A DNA stretch of 64,000 nucleotides from Nocardia carnea (lineage in GTDB: Bacteria; Actinomycetota; Actinomycetes; Mycobacteriales; Mycobacteriaceae). Below are positions 33,967-42,652 of this stretch, in pieces. The DNA lies in assembly GCF_029868855.1 (NCBI RefSeq), contig NZ_JARWOV010000246.1, positions 34,013-98,012 of the forward strand. Direction: 5' to 3'. The notes below the pieces were generated by a model. The model had not been told where the DNA came from. It made no database searches and saw only the letters and a list, made by a program, of their open reading frames with translations. Each line of letters opens with the position of its first letter. The stretch's first letter is position 1. The position numbers and the translations under genes were made by a program.

Positions 33967-34989
33967 GTGCCGGAACGATCGAAGGTGGGGAAAACCGGGT
34001 TCATCGCGGGCCGGTTCGGAGAACTTCCGGTGCGCTGGAATCTGGGGCCGCTCGGACAGGGCCTCACCGAGCAACTCGCGCGTATCTCGCGCAGCCCGTT
34101 CGGACCCAGCGAGGAGGAGGTCCGCGCCAATGTCGCCGGTGAGGCCAGCGCCGACGCCGCCCTGGCGCTACAGGACGCCGAACGGGCCGGCGCCGGTGAT
34201 ATCGGCATCCCCGAGGTCCCCCGCGACCTCACCGCCGCGGCATTCTTCGACGTCGACAACACGATGGTGCAGGGCGCCTCGATCGTGCATTTCGCTCGCG
34301 GCCTGGCGGCGCGCAAATATTTCCGCAGCGCCGATCTGGCGGATATCGCGTGGAAGCAGGTGAAGTTCCGGGTCACCGGCAAAGAGAACAGCACCGATAT
34401 GGCCACCGGTAAAGAGAAAGCACTGGAATTCATCGCCGGCCGCTCCACCGCCGAACTCGCGGCGCTGGGCGAAGAAATCTACGACGAGATCATCGCCGAC
34501 AAGATCTGGCCCGGCACCCGCGCCCTGGCACAGATGCATCTGGACGCGGGCCAGCAGGTCTGGCTGGTCACCGCGACCCCGGTCGAACTCGCCCAGGTGA
34601 TCGCCAAACGACTCGGCTTGACCGGCGCCCTCGGCACAGTCGCCGAAAGTGTCGACGGGAAATTCACCGGCCGCCTGGTCGGCGATATCCTGCACGGTCT
34701 CGGTAAGGCGCATGCCGTGCGCGCGCTCGCCATCCGCGAAGGTCTCAACCTCAAACGCTGTACGGCCTACTCGGACAGCCACAACGATGTGCCCATGCTG
34801 TCGCTCACCGGCACCGCGGTCGCCATCAACCCCGATTCCGACCTGCGCGAGGTCGCCAAGGCCCGCGGCTGGGAGATCCGCGATTTCCGCACGGGTCGCA
34901 AAGCCGCGAAAATCGGTGTCCCCACCGCTCTCGCCCTCGGGGCCGCCGGCGGTGCCGTTGCCGCCGCCGTAACCCGTCGGCGGCGGTAG
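33967..34989 (+). CDS. HAD-IB family hydrolase (SerB1-like)
   Basis: A 340-aa phosphatase-like protein. After an ~85-residue N-terminal region come HAD motif I AAFFDVDNTMVQGASIVHFA (nucleophile Asp about residue 97), motif II VWLVTATPVELAQVIAKRLG (about 200), and motif III/IV KRCTAYSDSHNDVPMLSLTG (about 263-282). The C-terminus ends in a hydrophobic Ala/Gly-rich helix TALALGAAGGAVAAAVTRRR, possibly a membrane anchor. Mycobacterial relatives are annotated as phosphoserine phosphatase SerB1, but the family also contains lipid phosphatases linked to acyltransferases, and an acyltransferase lies just downstream (convergent). The substrate is not fixed. Confidence 0.88.
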   Translation: MPERSKVGKTGFIAGRFGELPVRWNLGPLGQGLTEQLARISRSPFGPSEEEVRANVAGEASADAALALQDAERAGAGDIGIPEVPRDLTAAAFFDVDNTMVQGASIVHFARGLAARKYFRSADLADIAWKQVKFRVTGKENSTDMATGKEKALEFIAGRSTAELAALGEEIYDEIIADKIWPGTRALAQMHLDAGQQVWLVTATPVELAQVIAKRLGLTGALGTVAESVDGKFTGRLVGDILHGLGKAHAVRALAIREGLNLKRCTAYSDSHNDVPMLSLTGTAVAINPDSDLREVAKARGWEIRDFRTGRKAAKIGVPTALALGAAGGAVAAAVTRRRR

Positions 34990-35002
34990 TAGCCCGCCGC
35001 CG
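34978..35002. terminator. hairpin between HAD and acyltransferase genes
   Basis: Perfect 9-bp stem CGGCGGCGG (34978-34986) and CCGCCGCCG (34994-35002) with a 7-base loop that contains the HAD gene's stop codon. It lies in the 18-bp convergent gap and can serve both strands. No T-tract on either side. Confidence 0.5.
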
Positions 35003-35007
35003 AAAAT

Positions 35008-36021
35008 TCAGCCCATGAATGTGTTGCGGCGTTTGATGAGCAGTTTGTAGAGGGTCTGCTGGATGGTTTCGCGGACCTGGTCGGTGACCTCGAACATGAG
35101 CATCGGGTCGTCGGCGTCCTCGGTTTCGTATTCGGCGGTGCTGATGGGCTCGCCGAATTCGATGTACCACTTGGAGGGCAGCGGGACGGCACCCAAGGGA
35201 CCGAGATGCGGGAAGGTCGGGGTCACGGGGAAATACGGCAGGCCCAGCAGCCGCGCGAGCGGTTTGATATCGGCGAGTTTCGGATAGATCTCCTCCGATC
35301 CGACGATGGAGCACGGGATGATCGGCGTACCCGTGCGCACGGCGGCGGCCACGAAGCCGCCCCGGCCGAAGCGCTGGAGCTTGTAGCGATCGGCGTACTG
35401 CTTACCGACACCTTTGAACCCTTCCGGGAACACCCCGGTGATCTCGCCGGACCGCAGCAGGCGTTCGGCGTCCGGGCGGCAGGCCAGGGTGTGCCCGGCC
35501 TTGCGGGCGAGCGAACCGACCATCGGCATCTCGAAGACCAGATCGGCCGCCAGCAGGCGCAGCGCCCGCTGTTTGGGATGGTGGTCGTGGACCGCGAGTT
35601 GCAGCATCAGTCCGTCGAGCGGGACGGTGCCGGCGTGGTTGGCCACGAGCAGCGCGCCACCGGCCTCCGGAATGTTCTCCATACCGTTGACCTGGACCCG
35701 GAACCAGTTCTCGGCGAGCGGGCGCAGCGCGGGTAGCAGCACAGATTCGAGCAGATGCTCGTCGAAGCCGAACTCGTCGATCTGGTAGTCGCCGGTGAGC
35801 CGGCGACGGGCGAACTCGGCGGTACGCCCGATCTGTTTGCCGACGGCGTCGCGCAGCAGATCTCCGAACGACCGCGGCGGCGGCGGAGTGGGCGGTGTCA
35901 GCCGGTCGATCAGTGAGGTCACCGACCGGTCGGCGGACCCGGCCCAGTCCCGCGCGGGCGGCCGCGGCCGTGGTTCGGCGGAAAGATCTTGTAACCGGAT
36001 AACTTTGGCGACGTCGTTCAT
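35008..36021 (-). CDS. PlsC-type 1-acylglycerol-3-phosphate acyltransferase family protein
   Basis: A 337-aa acyltransferase. After a Pro-rich N-terminus the PlsC domain runs from about residue 105: GALLVANHAGTVPLDGLMLQ (His-x6-Asp rather than the common His-x4-Asp), the second block HTLACRPDAERLLRSGEITG, the third GVFPEGFKGVGKQYADRYKL, and a fourth near GTPIIPCSIVGSEEIYPKLA. It is likely to acylate a phospholipid or glycolipid precursor at the inner membrane face. ATG 36021 overlaps the epimerase stop by four bases. The pair matches mycobacterial Rv0501-Rv0502. Confidence 0.88.
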   Translation of the reverse strand: MNDVAKVIRLQDLSAEPRPRPPARDWAGSADRSVTSLIDRLTPPTPPPPRSFGDLLRDAVGKQIGRTAEFARRRLTGDYQIDEFGFDEHLLESVLLPALRPLAENWFRVQVNGMENIPEAGGALLVANHAGTVPLDGLMLQLAVHDHHPKQRALRLLAADLVFEMPMVGSLARKAGHTLACRPDAERLLRSGEITGVFPEGFKGVGKQYADRYKLQRFGRGGFVAAAVRTGTPIIPCSIVGSEEIYPKLADIKPLARLLGLPYFPVTPTFPHLGPLGAVPLPSKWYIEFGEPISTAEYETEDADDPMLMFEVTDQVRETIQQTLYKLLIKRRNTFMG

Positions 36022-37100
36022 GTATGTGCTCCCGTACCGGCCCTCAGCAGGCCGAGCAGTTTGTTTTCTGCGGCGTCGATCCACGCTGGATCGACTACGG
36101 GCCGCAACGCTGCGCCCCCGGTGAAGTCGTCGAACGCCTGTACCGTCGTCCAGCGCGGCTCGAACCCGAGTTCGGCGCGCATACGCGTCGTGTCCAGACC
36201 ACAACCGAAAAGGAAATAATCGAGCTGCTCGGAACTGAAATCACGCATCACCGGGCCCATCAGGGTCCGGCCGACGGTGCGGAACACCGACCACGGTACC
36301 GGCATCGCGACCCGGCCCGCACGGCGTACCGCCTGAGAAAGTGCCAAGGCTCCGTCGCCGGCGACGTTATAGATGCCACCCGGCCCCGCCGCGGTGGCAT
36401 GGACCAGCGCCGCTACCGCATCTTCCTCGTGCAGGAACTGCATCCGCGCGTCCCGCCCGAGCACCGTCGGTGTGATCGGCGAACGCAGCAGTTGCGCGGC
36501 CCGCCCACCCAGGCCCGGGCCGATGATCGGGGCGAGGCGCAGGGTGATGGTGGTGATATCCGGCCGCCGCCGGGCCAGGCCACGCGCGAAACCTTCGACC
36601 TCGATCATATCGCGGGCGAACCAGCCGCCCGGTGGCGTGCGCGCGCTCATTTCTTCGGTGAATTTCGCAGGGTCCTTGGCACTGCCGCCGTATACCCCGG
36701 AACTCGAGCGCAACACCACCCGGCGCACGGTCGGTGATTTATGGCAGACCGCGAACAACTGCATCGCGCCGAGCACGTTCATATCTTTCATCGCCGCCCG
36801 TCCGCCGCCCCCGGACGGCGGTTGCGACAAAATCGCGGTATGTACCACGGTATCGACATCGTGACGTTCGATAACTTTGCGAATCAACGGGTTCCGGATA
36901 TCGGCGCGCACGAATTCGGCGCGGCCCATCCGGCGGCGTAGCGGCGGGGCAGGGGTGAGTACATCGACTGCGACAATGCGCTCGATATCGGGATCGGCGG
37001 CCAGCCGGGTGACGACATTCCCGCCGAAGTATCGGCTGGCACCGGTCACCAGCACCACCCTGGGCCTGTAGTTGCCGTTCACGTCAGCGTCCACCTGCAC
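36018..37100 (-). CDS. NAD-dependent epimerase/dehydratase family protein (GalE-like)
   Basis: A 360-aa extended short-chain dehydrogenase. The dinucleotide loop is VVLVTGASRYFGGNVVTRLA (about residues 15-34); VDTVVHTAILSQPP and RRVVLRSSSGVYGGSA follow the usual strands. The second half (ITLRLAPIIGPGLGGRAAQL and on) has the substrate domain. A clear YxxxK pair is not obvious after the SSSGVYGG block, so activity on a sugar nucleotide is uncertain; some relatives act only as NAD(P)-binding or sterol/lipid enzymes. GTG or ATG 37100. It is translationally coupled to the acyltransferase gene. Confidence 0.87.
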   Translation of the reverse strand: MQVDADVNGNYRPRVVLVTGASRYFGGNVVTRLAADPDIERIVAVDVLTPAPPLRRRMGRAEFVRADIRNPLIRKVIERHDVDTVVHTAILSQPPSGGGGRAAMKDMNVLGAMQLFAVCHKSPTVRRVVLRSSSGVYGGSAKDPAKFTEEMSARTPPGGWFARDMIEVEGFARGLARRRPDITTITLRLAPIIGPGLGGRAAQLLRSPITPTVLGRDARMQFLHEEDAVAALVHATAAGPGGIYNVAGDGALALSQAVRRAGRVAMPVPWSVFRTVGRTLMGPVMRDFSSEQLDYFLFGCGLDTTRMRAELGFEPRWTTVQAFDDFTGGAALRPVVDPAWIDAAENKLLGLLRAGTGAHT

Positions 37101-37227
37101 CGGACCGTCCCACCTCGAGCATCGGATCCCCCGCTCACTGTTCCACGTACAAGACTAGCGGCCGTGACCCCGAACACCGCCGCCCTTAACGGGGATCTAA
37201 CCCCAACTTCAGCCCACCGAAACGCAA

Positions 37228-37262
37228 AGAAAAACCCGCCACCGGAATGGTAGCGGGTTTTT
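37228..37262. terminator. bidirectional rho-independent terminator
   Basis: AAAAACCCGCCACC and a mirrored GGTAGCGGGTTTTT around a GGAAT loop: a GC-rich stem of about 10 bp with one mismatch, a T-run on the plus strand and a T-run on the minus strand. It lies 24 bp past the bS22 stop and upstream of the epimerase gene. This is the clearest classical terminator in the window. Confidence 0.85.
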
Positions 37263-37285
37263 CCGGATACGATGCGCGCTCGCGC

Positions 37286-37387
37286 TTACTTGCCGAGTTT
37301 GCGCCGCTGCACGCGGGTGCGACGAAGCAGCTTGCGATGCTTCTTCTTCGACATGCGCTTGCGGCGCTTCTTGATCACAGAACCCAT
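37286..37387 (-). CDS. ribosomal protein bS22 (33 aa, AURKAIP1/COX24 domain)
   Basis: A 33-aa, extremely basic protein reading [20 protein letters not shown] then [13 protein letters not shown]. This is the mycobacterial-type small-subunit protein bS22, first seen in cryo-EM maps of M. smegmatis ribosomes and related to the COX24/AURKAIP1 domain. AGGA lies eight bases before ATG 37387. It sits between the excisionase-type HTH gene and the epimerase, the same order as in M. tuberculosis (Rv0500A-Rv0500B-Rv0501), and is closed by a strong terminator. It is easily missed because of its size. Confidence 0.95.
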
Positions 37388-37593
37388 AGGGTGTCCTCGC
37401 GTTCTCTCCTCGGCGCGTCACGCGCTCGCTTACGTCAACTATCCGGCCGTACGCCCGGTTGCTCGCGGCTGAACACTCAGCCCTGGACGCGGCGGCCGGC
37501 CACGACCGCCCGAGGGCAGGTCGGCAGCCGCCACCGATCCAACACAGCGAGGGTTGATGTTACCGGCCCACCGGGCGGGGCCGGTAACCGCCT

Positions 37594-37842
37594 TCACCCG
37601 GCATCGAAGTAGGACGTCTCCAGATATTCGTGCACCGCCTTCGCGTGCACCCGGAACGATCTTCCGACACGTACTGCCGGTAACTCGCCCGAATGCACCA
37701 GCCGGTACACCGTCATCTTCGATACTCGCATCAGATCTGCCACCTCGGCGACGGTGAGAAATTGCGTCCCACCACCGAGTATTGATTGTCCTGGCGACGA
37801 ACCACCGCCGCCACCAGCGGACATCTTGTTAGAAGACATCAT
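37594..37842 (-). CDS. excisionase-family helix-turn-helix DNA-binding protein
   Basis: An 82-aa protein. A flexible Gly/Ser-rich N-terminus (SSNKMSAGGGGGSSPGQSIL) precedes an excisionase/MerR-like winged helix, FLTVAEVADLMRVSKMTVYR (about residues 26-45) and LVHSGELPAVRVGRSFRVHA (about 46-65). ATG 37842 is taken, with GGAGG about eleven bases ahead; an in-frame start at 37905 is less likely. Homologue of mycobacterial Rv0500A. It is not associated with a phage integrase, so it is a chromosomal regulator, with unknown targets. Confidence 0.88.
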   Translation of the reverse strand: MMSSNKMSAGGGGGSSPGQSILGGGTQFLTVAEVADLMRVSKMTVYRLVHSGELPAVRVGRSFRVHAKAVHEYLETSYFDAG

Positions 37843-37987
37843 CGCACCATTGACCTCCGGCACGTCCGCGCCGCCGGCTTCCCCACCGGCGGAACAGACA
37901 CGCACGTGCTCCTTGAAGCTTAGCGGGACCAGTGGGATTACTGCGACGGGAGTGAGAAAACAGGTTCATACGCTGGGGGTCGTCCGG

Positions 37988-38806
37988 TCATTCGGAGGAC
38001 GCACCCTGTTCCGATGAACGCTGCTTTGCCGCGTGCAGCGCCTCCAGGAAGGCCGAACGCAGACCCGACCGCTCCAGTTCGCGCAGGGCCGCCGCGGTCG
38101 TTCCCGCCGGCGAGGTGACGGCCGCCCGCAGATCCACGGCACTCTGCCCCGACTCCGCCAGCATGGCCGCCGAACCGAGCATCGTCTGGGTGACCAGCTG
38201 GGTGGAGATATCCCGGGTGAGTCCGAGCCCGACCCCGGCCTCGACCATCGCCTCCACGACGAGGAAGAAGTAGGCCGGGCCGGAACCGGATACCGCGGTC
38301 ACCGCGTCCATCTGCGATTCGGGCACCACACAGACCTGCCCCACGGTGCTCAGCAGCTCGCTGACGAGTTCCAACTGCTCACGTTTGGCATAGCGCCCCG
38401 CGGCGAGCACACTCATTCCCTCACCGACCAGCATCGGGGTATTCGGCATGACCCGGACCACAGGGAAGCCCGCCGGTAGTTTGTTCTCCAGCCGGGCCGT
38501 CGGCACGCCCGCCGCCAGCGACACCAGGATCTGATCGCGTTCACCACCGAGATCGGCTTTCCCGAGTTCGGTGAGCACCGCGTCCACGTCGGTCGGCTTC
38601 ACCGCGACAACCAGCAGATCGGCACCGACGGCCGCGTCGGCGACCGCGTCGGTCACGCGCACCCCGAATCTTCCCGCCAGCAGTTCGGCCCGGTCGGCGT
38701 GGGTTTCGACGACCACCAGGTCTTTGACGGCTCGCCCGGCCTCCAGCAAGCCGGCGATCAAGGCCTCACCGATCCGGCCACCGCCGATCACCGCAATACG
38801 TGTCAT
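37988..38806 (-). CDS. proC: ProC, pyrroline-5-carboxylate reductase
   Basis: NADPH-dependent last step of proline synthesis. 272 aa. The Rossmann loop is TRIAVIGGGRIGEALIAGLL (about residues 2-21), LLVVAVKPTDVDAVL follows, and the C-terminal dimer/active-site helix region is DAVTAVSGSGPAYFFLVVEA (about 163-182) and DLRAAVTSPAGTTAAALREL. ATG 38806 gives a standard length; an upstream GTG-rich extension to 38896 is not supported. Upstream of the HTH gene on the same strand with a 145-bp gap. Confidence 0.95.
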   Translation of the reverse strand: MTRIAVIGGGRIGEALIAGLLEAGRAVKDLVVVETHADRAELLAGRFGVRVTDAVADAAVGADLLVVAVKPTDVDAVLTELGKADLGGERDQILVSLAAGVPTARLENKLPAGFPVVRVMPNTPMLVGEGMSVLAAGRYAKREQLELVSELLSTVGQVCVVPESQMDAVTAVSGSGPAYFFLVVEAMVEAGVGLGLTRDISTQLVTQTMLGSAAMLAESGQSAVDLRAAVTSPAGTTAAALRELERSGLRSAFLEALHAAKQRSSEQGASSE

Positions 38807-38932
38807 GAGGACAGTGTCCAATGCCTCGCCTCCGCGCGCGCGAACGGGCCCCGAACCGCGAGAGTCGCCCCGTGCGACGGGCGGATCGCCCCGCACGCGG
38901 GAAGGTACGCACCGGAGCGGCCTCGAGTCCGG

Positions 38933-39835
38933 TTACCGCTTCGGGGAGGGCAGCAGCGCCAGCTGGCGGCTCTGCGCGACCAGCGCGCCGGTGGAGTCGA
39001 CCACTATCTGGTCGGAGTCGAACATACCCCCGCCCACCTCGTGGGTGGTGGCAATGATCCGCAACCAACCCGGCGCCGGGCGCCGCCGCAGATAGGTCGT
39101 CATCTGCACGGTCGGTGACCAGCCGAAATAGCCCAGATTGGTGGGTACCGGCGGGCACATATCGGCGGCCATCATCGCGATATAGGTCGCGGTCTCCGGA
39201 TCGGCCTGGTCCTGTGGCCGCGGCCGTAGCCACATCCGCAACCGGGGTTCGCCGTGCTCGTTGTCGATGAACCGCGCCCATTCCCGGTCGAGGAACGCGT
39301 CCATACCGCGGGCGACATGCACGATCCGGCCCATCGAGGACCCCGGTTCATAACCGATCGCGTCCGCGCTCGGTTCGACCGGCAGATCGGTATGAGTGGG
39401 GCTGTACAGCGGTGTCCGGTCCGGGCCGTCGAGATGACCGAACGTGAACGCGGTACGAACCAGCGGCCGCCCCCGCTGGTTCAGCGTCACATCCACCAGA
39501 CAGATCTGCCGGCCCACCTTCCGGATGGACACCTCGTATAGCACTTCTCCGGGCTCCGGCGCACCGAGAAAATCGGTACTACCCGACAGCGGCGCCATGG
39601 CCGCCCGATCCGGTTCCACGGTCCGCAACCACCGGGTCGCGGCCGCGGCCGAACCCGCGACCATCGTGCCGCCGTGCACCTTCGGGCCGATCGTCCAGAT
39701 CTCGTCGACGACGCCGCGGTAGCGGCCGGCACCCGGCTCGTCGGCGGCGAGTTCGGTCAGAGCACAGACCCGGCTGAACGGCGCCTCCGTGTGCACCAGG
39801 TCGATATCGGTGCCGGGCTCCGTTTCCGTCGTCAT
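38933..39835 (-). CDS. double-hotdog acyl-CoA thioesterase-like protein
   Basis: A 300-aa cytoplasmic protein with two hotdog-like halves. N-terminal half: IWTIGPKVHGGTMVAGSAAA (about residues 46-65) and VDVTLNQRGRPLVRTAFTFG. C-terminal half: NLGYFGWSPTVQMTTYLRRR and TTHEVGGGMFDSDQIVVDST. This is the thioesterase-like superfamily of actinobacteria (mycobacterial Rv0499 context). The substrate is unknown, probably long-chain acyl-CoA. ATG 39835 is fixed by AGGAGT five bases upstream. Confidence 0.85.
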   Translation of the reverse strand: MTTETEPGTDIDLVHTEAPFSRVCALTELAADEPGAGRYRGVVDEIWTIGPKVHGGTMVAGSAAAATRWLRTVEPDRAAMAPLSGSTDFLGAPEPGEVLYEVSIRKVGRQICLVDVTLNQRGRPLVRTAFTFGHLDGPDRTPLYSPTHTDLPVEPSADAIGYEPGSSMGRIVHVARGMDAFLDREWARFIDNEHGEPRLRMWLRPRPQDQADPETATYIAMMAADMCPPVPTNLGYFGWSPTVQMTTYLRRRPAPGWLRIIATTHEVGGGMFDSDQIVVDSTGALVAQSRQLALLPSPKR

Positions 39836-39933
39836 CAATACTCCTGTGTTCATCGCGGCGCTGCGGCGCCGCCGGGTCGAGGCCCTGGGCTCGACTCGTC
39901 GAGGGTCTCGCTGGACTCGGCGCCGCGGTGGTG

Positions 39934-39951
39934 CTGTTCCTGAGGGAACAG
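39934..39951. terminator. short hairpin in the thioesterase-isomerase gap
   Basis: CTGTTCC (39934-39940) and GGAACAG (39945-39951) form a perfect 7-bp stem with a TGAG loop in the 237-bp gap downstream of the sugar isomerase gene. It could be a terminator for that gene or an operator for the thioesterase gene. Confidence 0.35.
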
Positions 39952-40072
39952 CCTACGGGTGATTTCGACGGAACCTTCGAGAGGCGTATGCCTTCGTGTC
40001 CGGGAGCGGGCGACCCGACACCTCCCGACCGGGGCGGGTTCTGCGGGCACCCGACAGATGTCGGAGCGCAGT

Positions 40073-40942
40073 TCAACGCAGCTTTTCGCGGGCGAATTCC
40101 AGGGTGCGGGTCAGCTTGGCCGCGCGGGCCGCAGTGGTGCGAGCTTCCTGGGTGTTGATCTCGGCAACGACGTGTCCGGTGAAACCGTTGCCGACCAGTG
40201 CGGCACAGACCTCTGCGCAGGGCTGTGTGCCCTCGCCGGGGATCAGATGTTCGTCGTGCGCGGCCCCGCGGCCGTCGGCCAGATGCAGGTGCACCAGGCC
40301 TTCGCCCATGCGGTCGACCAGCAGCAGCGGGTCGGTGCCCGCGGTCGCGGTATGCGAGAGATCCAGCGTGTAGTGCTGGAAGCCGGTATCGGTGGGGTCG
40401 TAACTGGGACTGAACGCGGTCAGTGCCAGACCGGGACCACCGCGGCGTTCGAGGCGCCGGATATCGCCGGACCGGCGGCCGAACAACTTGTCGGCCCGCA
40501 TCGGGAACATGTTCTCCACCGCGACGGCCACCGAGCTCTGCTGCTCGAGGTCGGCCACCTGTTCGGCGAATCCTTCGGCATAGCGCCGCTGCCACCGGAA
40601 CGGTGGATGTACGACCACGGTGTCGGCGCCGAGCGCTTCGGCGGTACGCACACTGCGAGCGAGTTTGGCCACCGGGTCGGCGCCCCAAACCCGCTGCGAG
40701 ATGAGCAGGCAGGGCGCGTGCACCGCAAGTACCGGTACGGAGTATTTACGTGAATAGCCGCGCACGGTGTCGATGCTCTGACTGGCCGGTTCGGCCCACA
40801 CCATCAATTCGATACCGTCATAGCCCAATTCGGCCGCATACCGGAAGGCGGCCTCGGTGTTCTGCGGATAGACAGAGGCAGTCGACAGACCGACCTTTAT
40901 CCCCCCGTCCCGCAGCGGGGCCGCGGGAGTATTGCCTGCCAT
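40073..40942 (-). CDS. sugar phosphate isomerase/epimerase (AP-endonuclease-2 TIM barrel)
   Basis: A 289-aa xylose-isomerase-like TIM barrel: IKVGLSTASVYPQNTEAAFR at the start, ELGYDGIELMVWAE with a metal-binding Glu, VPVLAVHAPCLLISQ, VVVHPPFRW, VAVENMFPM with a second Glu, YTLDLSHTATAG, GLVHLHLADG, and VVAEINTQEAR with the last Glu. These Glu/Asp/His residues form the usual divalent-metal site. The actual substrate is unknown. The homologue in mycobacteria is Rv0498. It lies 12 bp downstream of the large membrane-protein gene, so both are in one transcript. Confidence 0.87.
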   Translation of the reverse strand: MAGNTPAAPLRDGGIKVGLSTASVYPQNTEAAFRYAAELGYDGIELMVWAEPASQSIDTVRGYSRKYSVPVLAVHAPCLLISQRVWGADPVAKLARSVRTAEALGADTVVVHPPFRWQRRYAEGFAEQVADLEQQSSVAVAVENMFPMRADKLFGRRSGDIRRLERRGGPGLALTAFSPSYDPTDTGFQHYTLDLSHTATAGTDPLLLVDRMGEGLVHLHLADGRGAAHDEHLIPGEGTQPCAEVCAALVGNGFTGHVVAEINTQEARTTAARAAKLTRTLEFAREKLR

Positions 40943-40954
40943 CGTCGCCCTCGC

Positions 40955-42652
40955 TCAGCCGGTACTGAGTAGAAATGCCAACGGCCCCAATGTCACGAAC
41001 ACACCGACGACCACGGCGATCACGGTACTGAAGATATCGTCGGTGCGGCGCAGGATCCGCACCAGGGCCACGAGACCGAGGATCACCACGACGGCCAGCG
41101 CGAGCGCCGCCAGCGGCTGCATTTCCCACAGCATTTCGAAGCCTTTGAACAGCAGCATGCCGGCCAGTGCCGCGCCCACGCTCTGCACGCCCAACATGAC
41201 CCATTGTTTCCGGGGATCCGCCGCTTCCGCGCTGTCACGTTCCCGGCCACCGGTGGCCAACCGTGAGCGTGCGGCGGCGAGTTTGCCGCTCGCCCCACCG
41301 AACCTTGTGCTCGCCGCGCTGAGTTTCGTGCTCGCCGCACCGAATCTGCCGCTACGCGAGATCCGGTTCCGCCCCGCACGGGGCTCGTCGTCGGTCTCGT
41401 CCTCGGGGATCGCGTAGAAATCGGAATCCGGCTCGAAATCGCCGGTGTCGGTGCCGTGGTCACGAGGCATCGGTCCGGGTGCCGGCGGCATCGGCCCGTG
41501 CACATCCGTGGCATACATATCGGTATTGCGGAAACCGTCGCCGGCCGGAAAATCCGGAGGTGGCGGGCCGGGAGCGGGAAAGCCCGGATCGATCGGGGCT
41601 GCCGGGGCACCGGGATGGTCGTTGCGCCTTCCACGGCGTGGGCGCCGGTCTGCCTTCTCCAGCGGCGGAACAGCGAGATCCAGTGGGCCCGAAGCGGCCC
41701 CCTTGCTCTGCTCCGCCAGCGACCACACCACGGTCGCGTGGTCCGCGTTCGCCGGCTCGTCGGGTCGCCGCGGAGGTTCCGGCCACGGGGCGGGTTCGGG
41801 CAATGGGCGGGAACCGCGACGACGGCGTTCGAGCTTGGGCCGCGGATCGTCAGCGGATGCGGGCGACGGCCATGCCTCGGTGGCGGGTGCCGGCGGACCC
41901 AGGCGCGGGGGCCCGCTCTCCGGTCCCGGCCAGGGCGGTCCGATATCGGGATGGCCGAACTCCGGTGACGCGGCCGGTGCGGGCGCGGGGAACGAGCCGA
42001 AACCGCCGGGGGCCGATGGAAGTCCGTATCCTGCCGGGGCTTCCGGTGCAGGGGCCGCCGAATCCTCCGCCACCGACGCGGCCTCGGCAGCTTCCGCCGC
42101 TCGCCTGCGGGCGGCCCGGCCGCCACTGGGCAGCGGTGGACCGGTCTCCCGAGGTTGATTCGGCGCGGCCGGATCAACGCCCGGGTACGCATCGGCCGAC
42201 AGCTCGTCGTCGTCCGGTTCGGCGCGCCGGCGCCGGCCACCGCGCCGTGGTGCCGCTTCGGCCGGGTACGGGTCCGGCTCACCCAACCGCGCGGGCCGGC
42301 CGTCCGGCGGGGCGCCATCCTGCTGCGGGGCCAGCGGGTTGTACACCGTGATCGGCCCGGACATCGGCGACTGGCTCGGCTCGCCGCCCGAAACCTGTTC
42401 GCCCGCATAGTCGTGCGGCAAGTACCCGGTGCCGCCGGGCGGATACTCCCCGGGCGAACCGGCCGGCTCCTCGTCCTCGTCGGCGGCCGCGTGCGCGGTA
42501 CCGCCGTCGACGACCGGAAGATCGCCGGTCAGCTCGGAGACCGAAAGCCCGCGGCCTCCGCGCCGTCTGCGTCCGCCACCGCCGGAGGCCGGCTGCTGAC
42601 CGTTGCGGGCCAGGAGTTCGGCGACCGACAGCTGATTGGAGTTCCTGCTCAT
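40955..42652 (-). CDS. large proline-rich membrane protein (Rv0497-like)
   Basis: A 565-aa protein. About 480 N-terminal residues are disordered and low-complexity, rich in Pro, Gly, Ala, Glu and Arg (SNQLSVAELLARNG near the start, many RRRGGR clusters). A Ser/Ala/Lys repeat, SAASTRFGGASGKLAAARSR, then leads to three hydrophobic helices at the C-terminus, ending IVLLALAVVVFTL-like (VAVVVGVFVTLGPLAFLLST). The SVAELLAR motif near the N-terminus recurs at LSVSELTGDLPV, a possible short interaction repeat. ATG overlaps the Ppx/GppA stop. It is probably a cytoplasmic scaffold tethered to the membrane, function unknown. Confidence 0.8.
   Translation of the reverse strand: MSRNSNQLSVAELLARNGQQPASGGGGRRRRGGRGLSVSELTGDLPVVDGGTAHAAADEDEEPAGSPGEYPPGGTGYLPHDYAGEQVSGGEPSQSPMSGPITVYNPLAPQQDGAPPDGRPARLGEPDPYPAEAAPRRGGRRRRAEPDDDELSADAYPGVDPAAPNQPRETGPPLPSGGRAARRRAAEAAEAASVAEDSAAPAPEAPAGYGLPSAPGGFGSFPAPAPAASPEFGHPDIGPPWPGPESGPPRLGPPAPATEAWPSPASADDPRPKLERRRRGSRPLPEPAPWPEPPRRPDEPANADHATVVWSLAEQSKGAASGPLDLAVPPLEKADRRPRRGRRNDHPGAPAAPIDPGFPAPGPPPPDFPAGDGFRNTDMYATDVHGPMPPAPGPMPRDHGTDTGDFEPDSDFYAIPEDETDDEPRAGRNRISRSGRFGAASTKLSAASTRFGGASGKLAAARSRLATGGRERDSAEAADPRKQWVMLGVQSVGAALAGMLLFKGFEMLWEMQPLAALALAVVVILGLVALVRILRRTDDIFSTVIAVVVGVFVTLGPLAFLLSTG

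Noticed and set aside
37594..37842. Excisionase-type HTH as sign of an integrated element
   Set aside because: It is a conserved single-copy chromosomal gene between proC and bS22 in related genera; no integrase or att repeats were seen.
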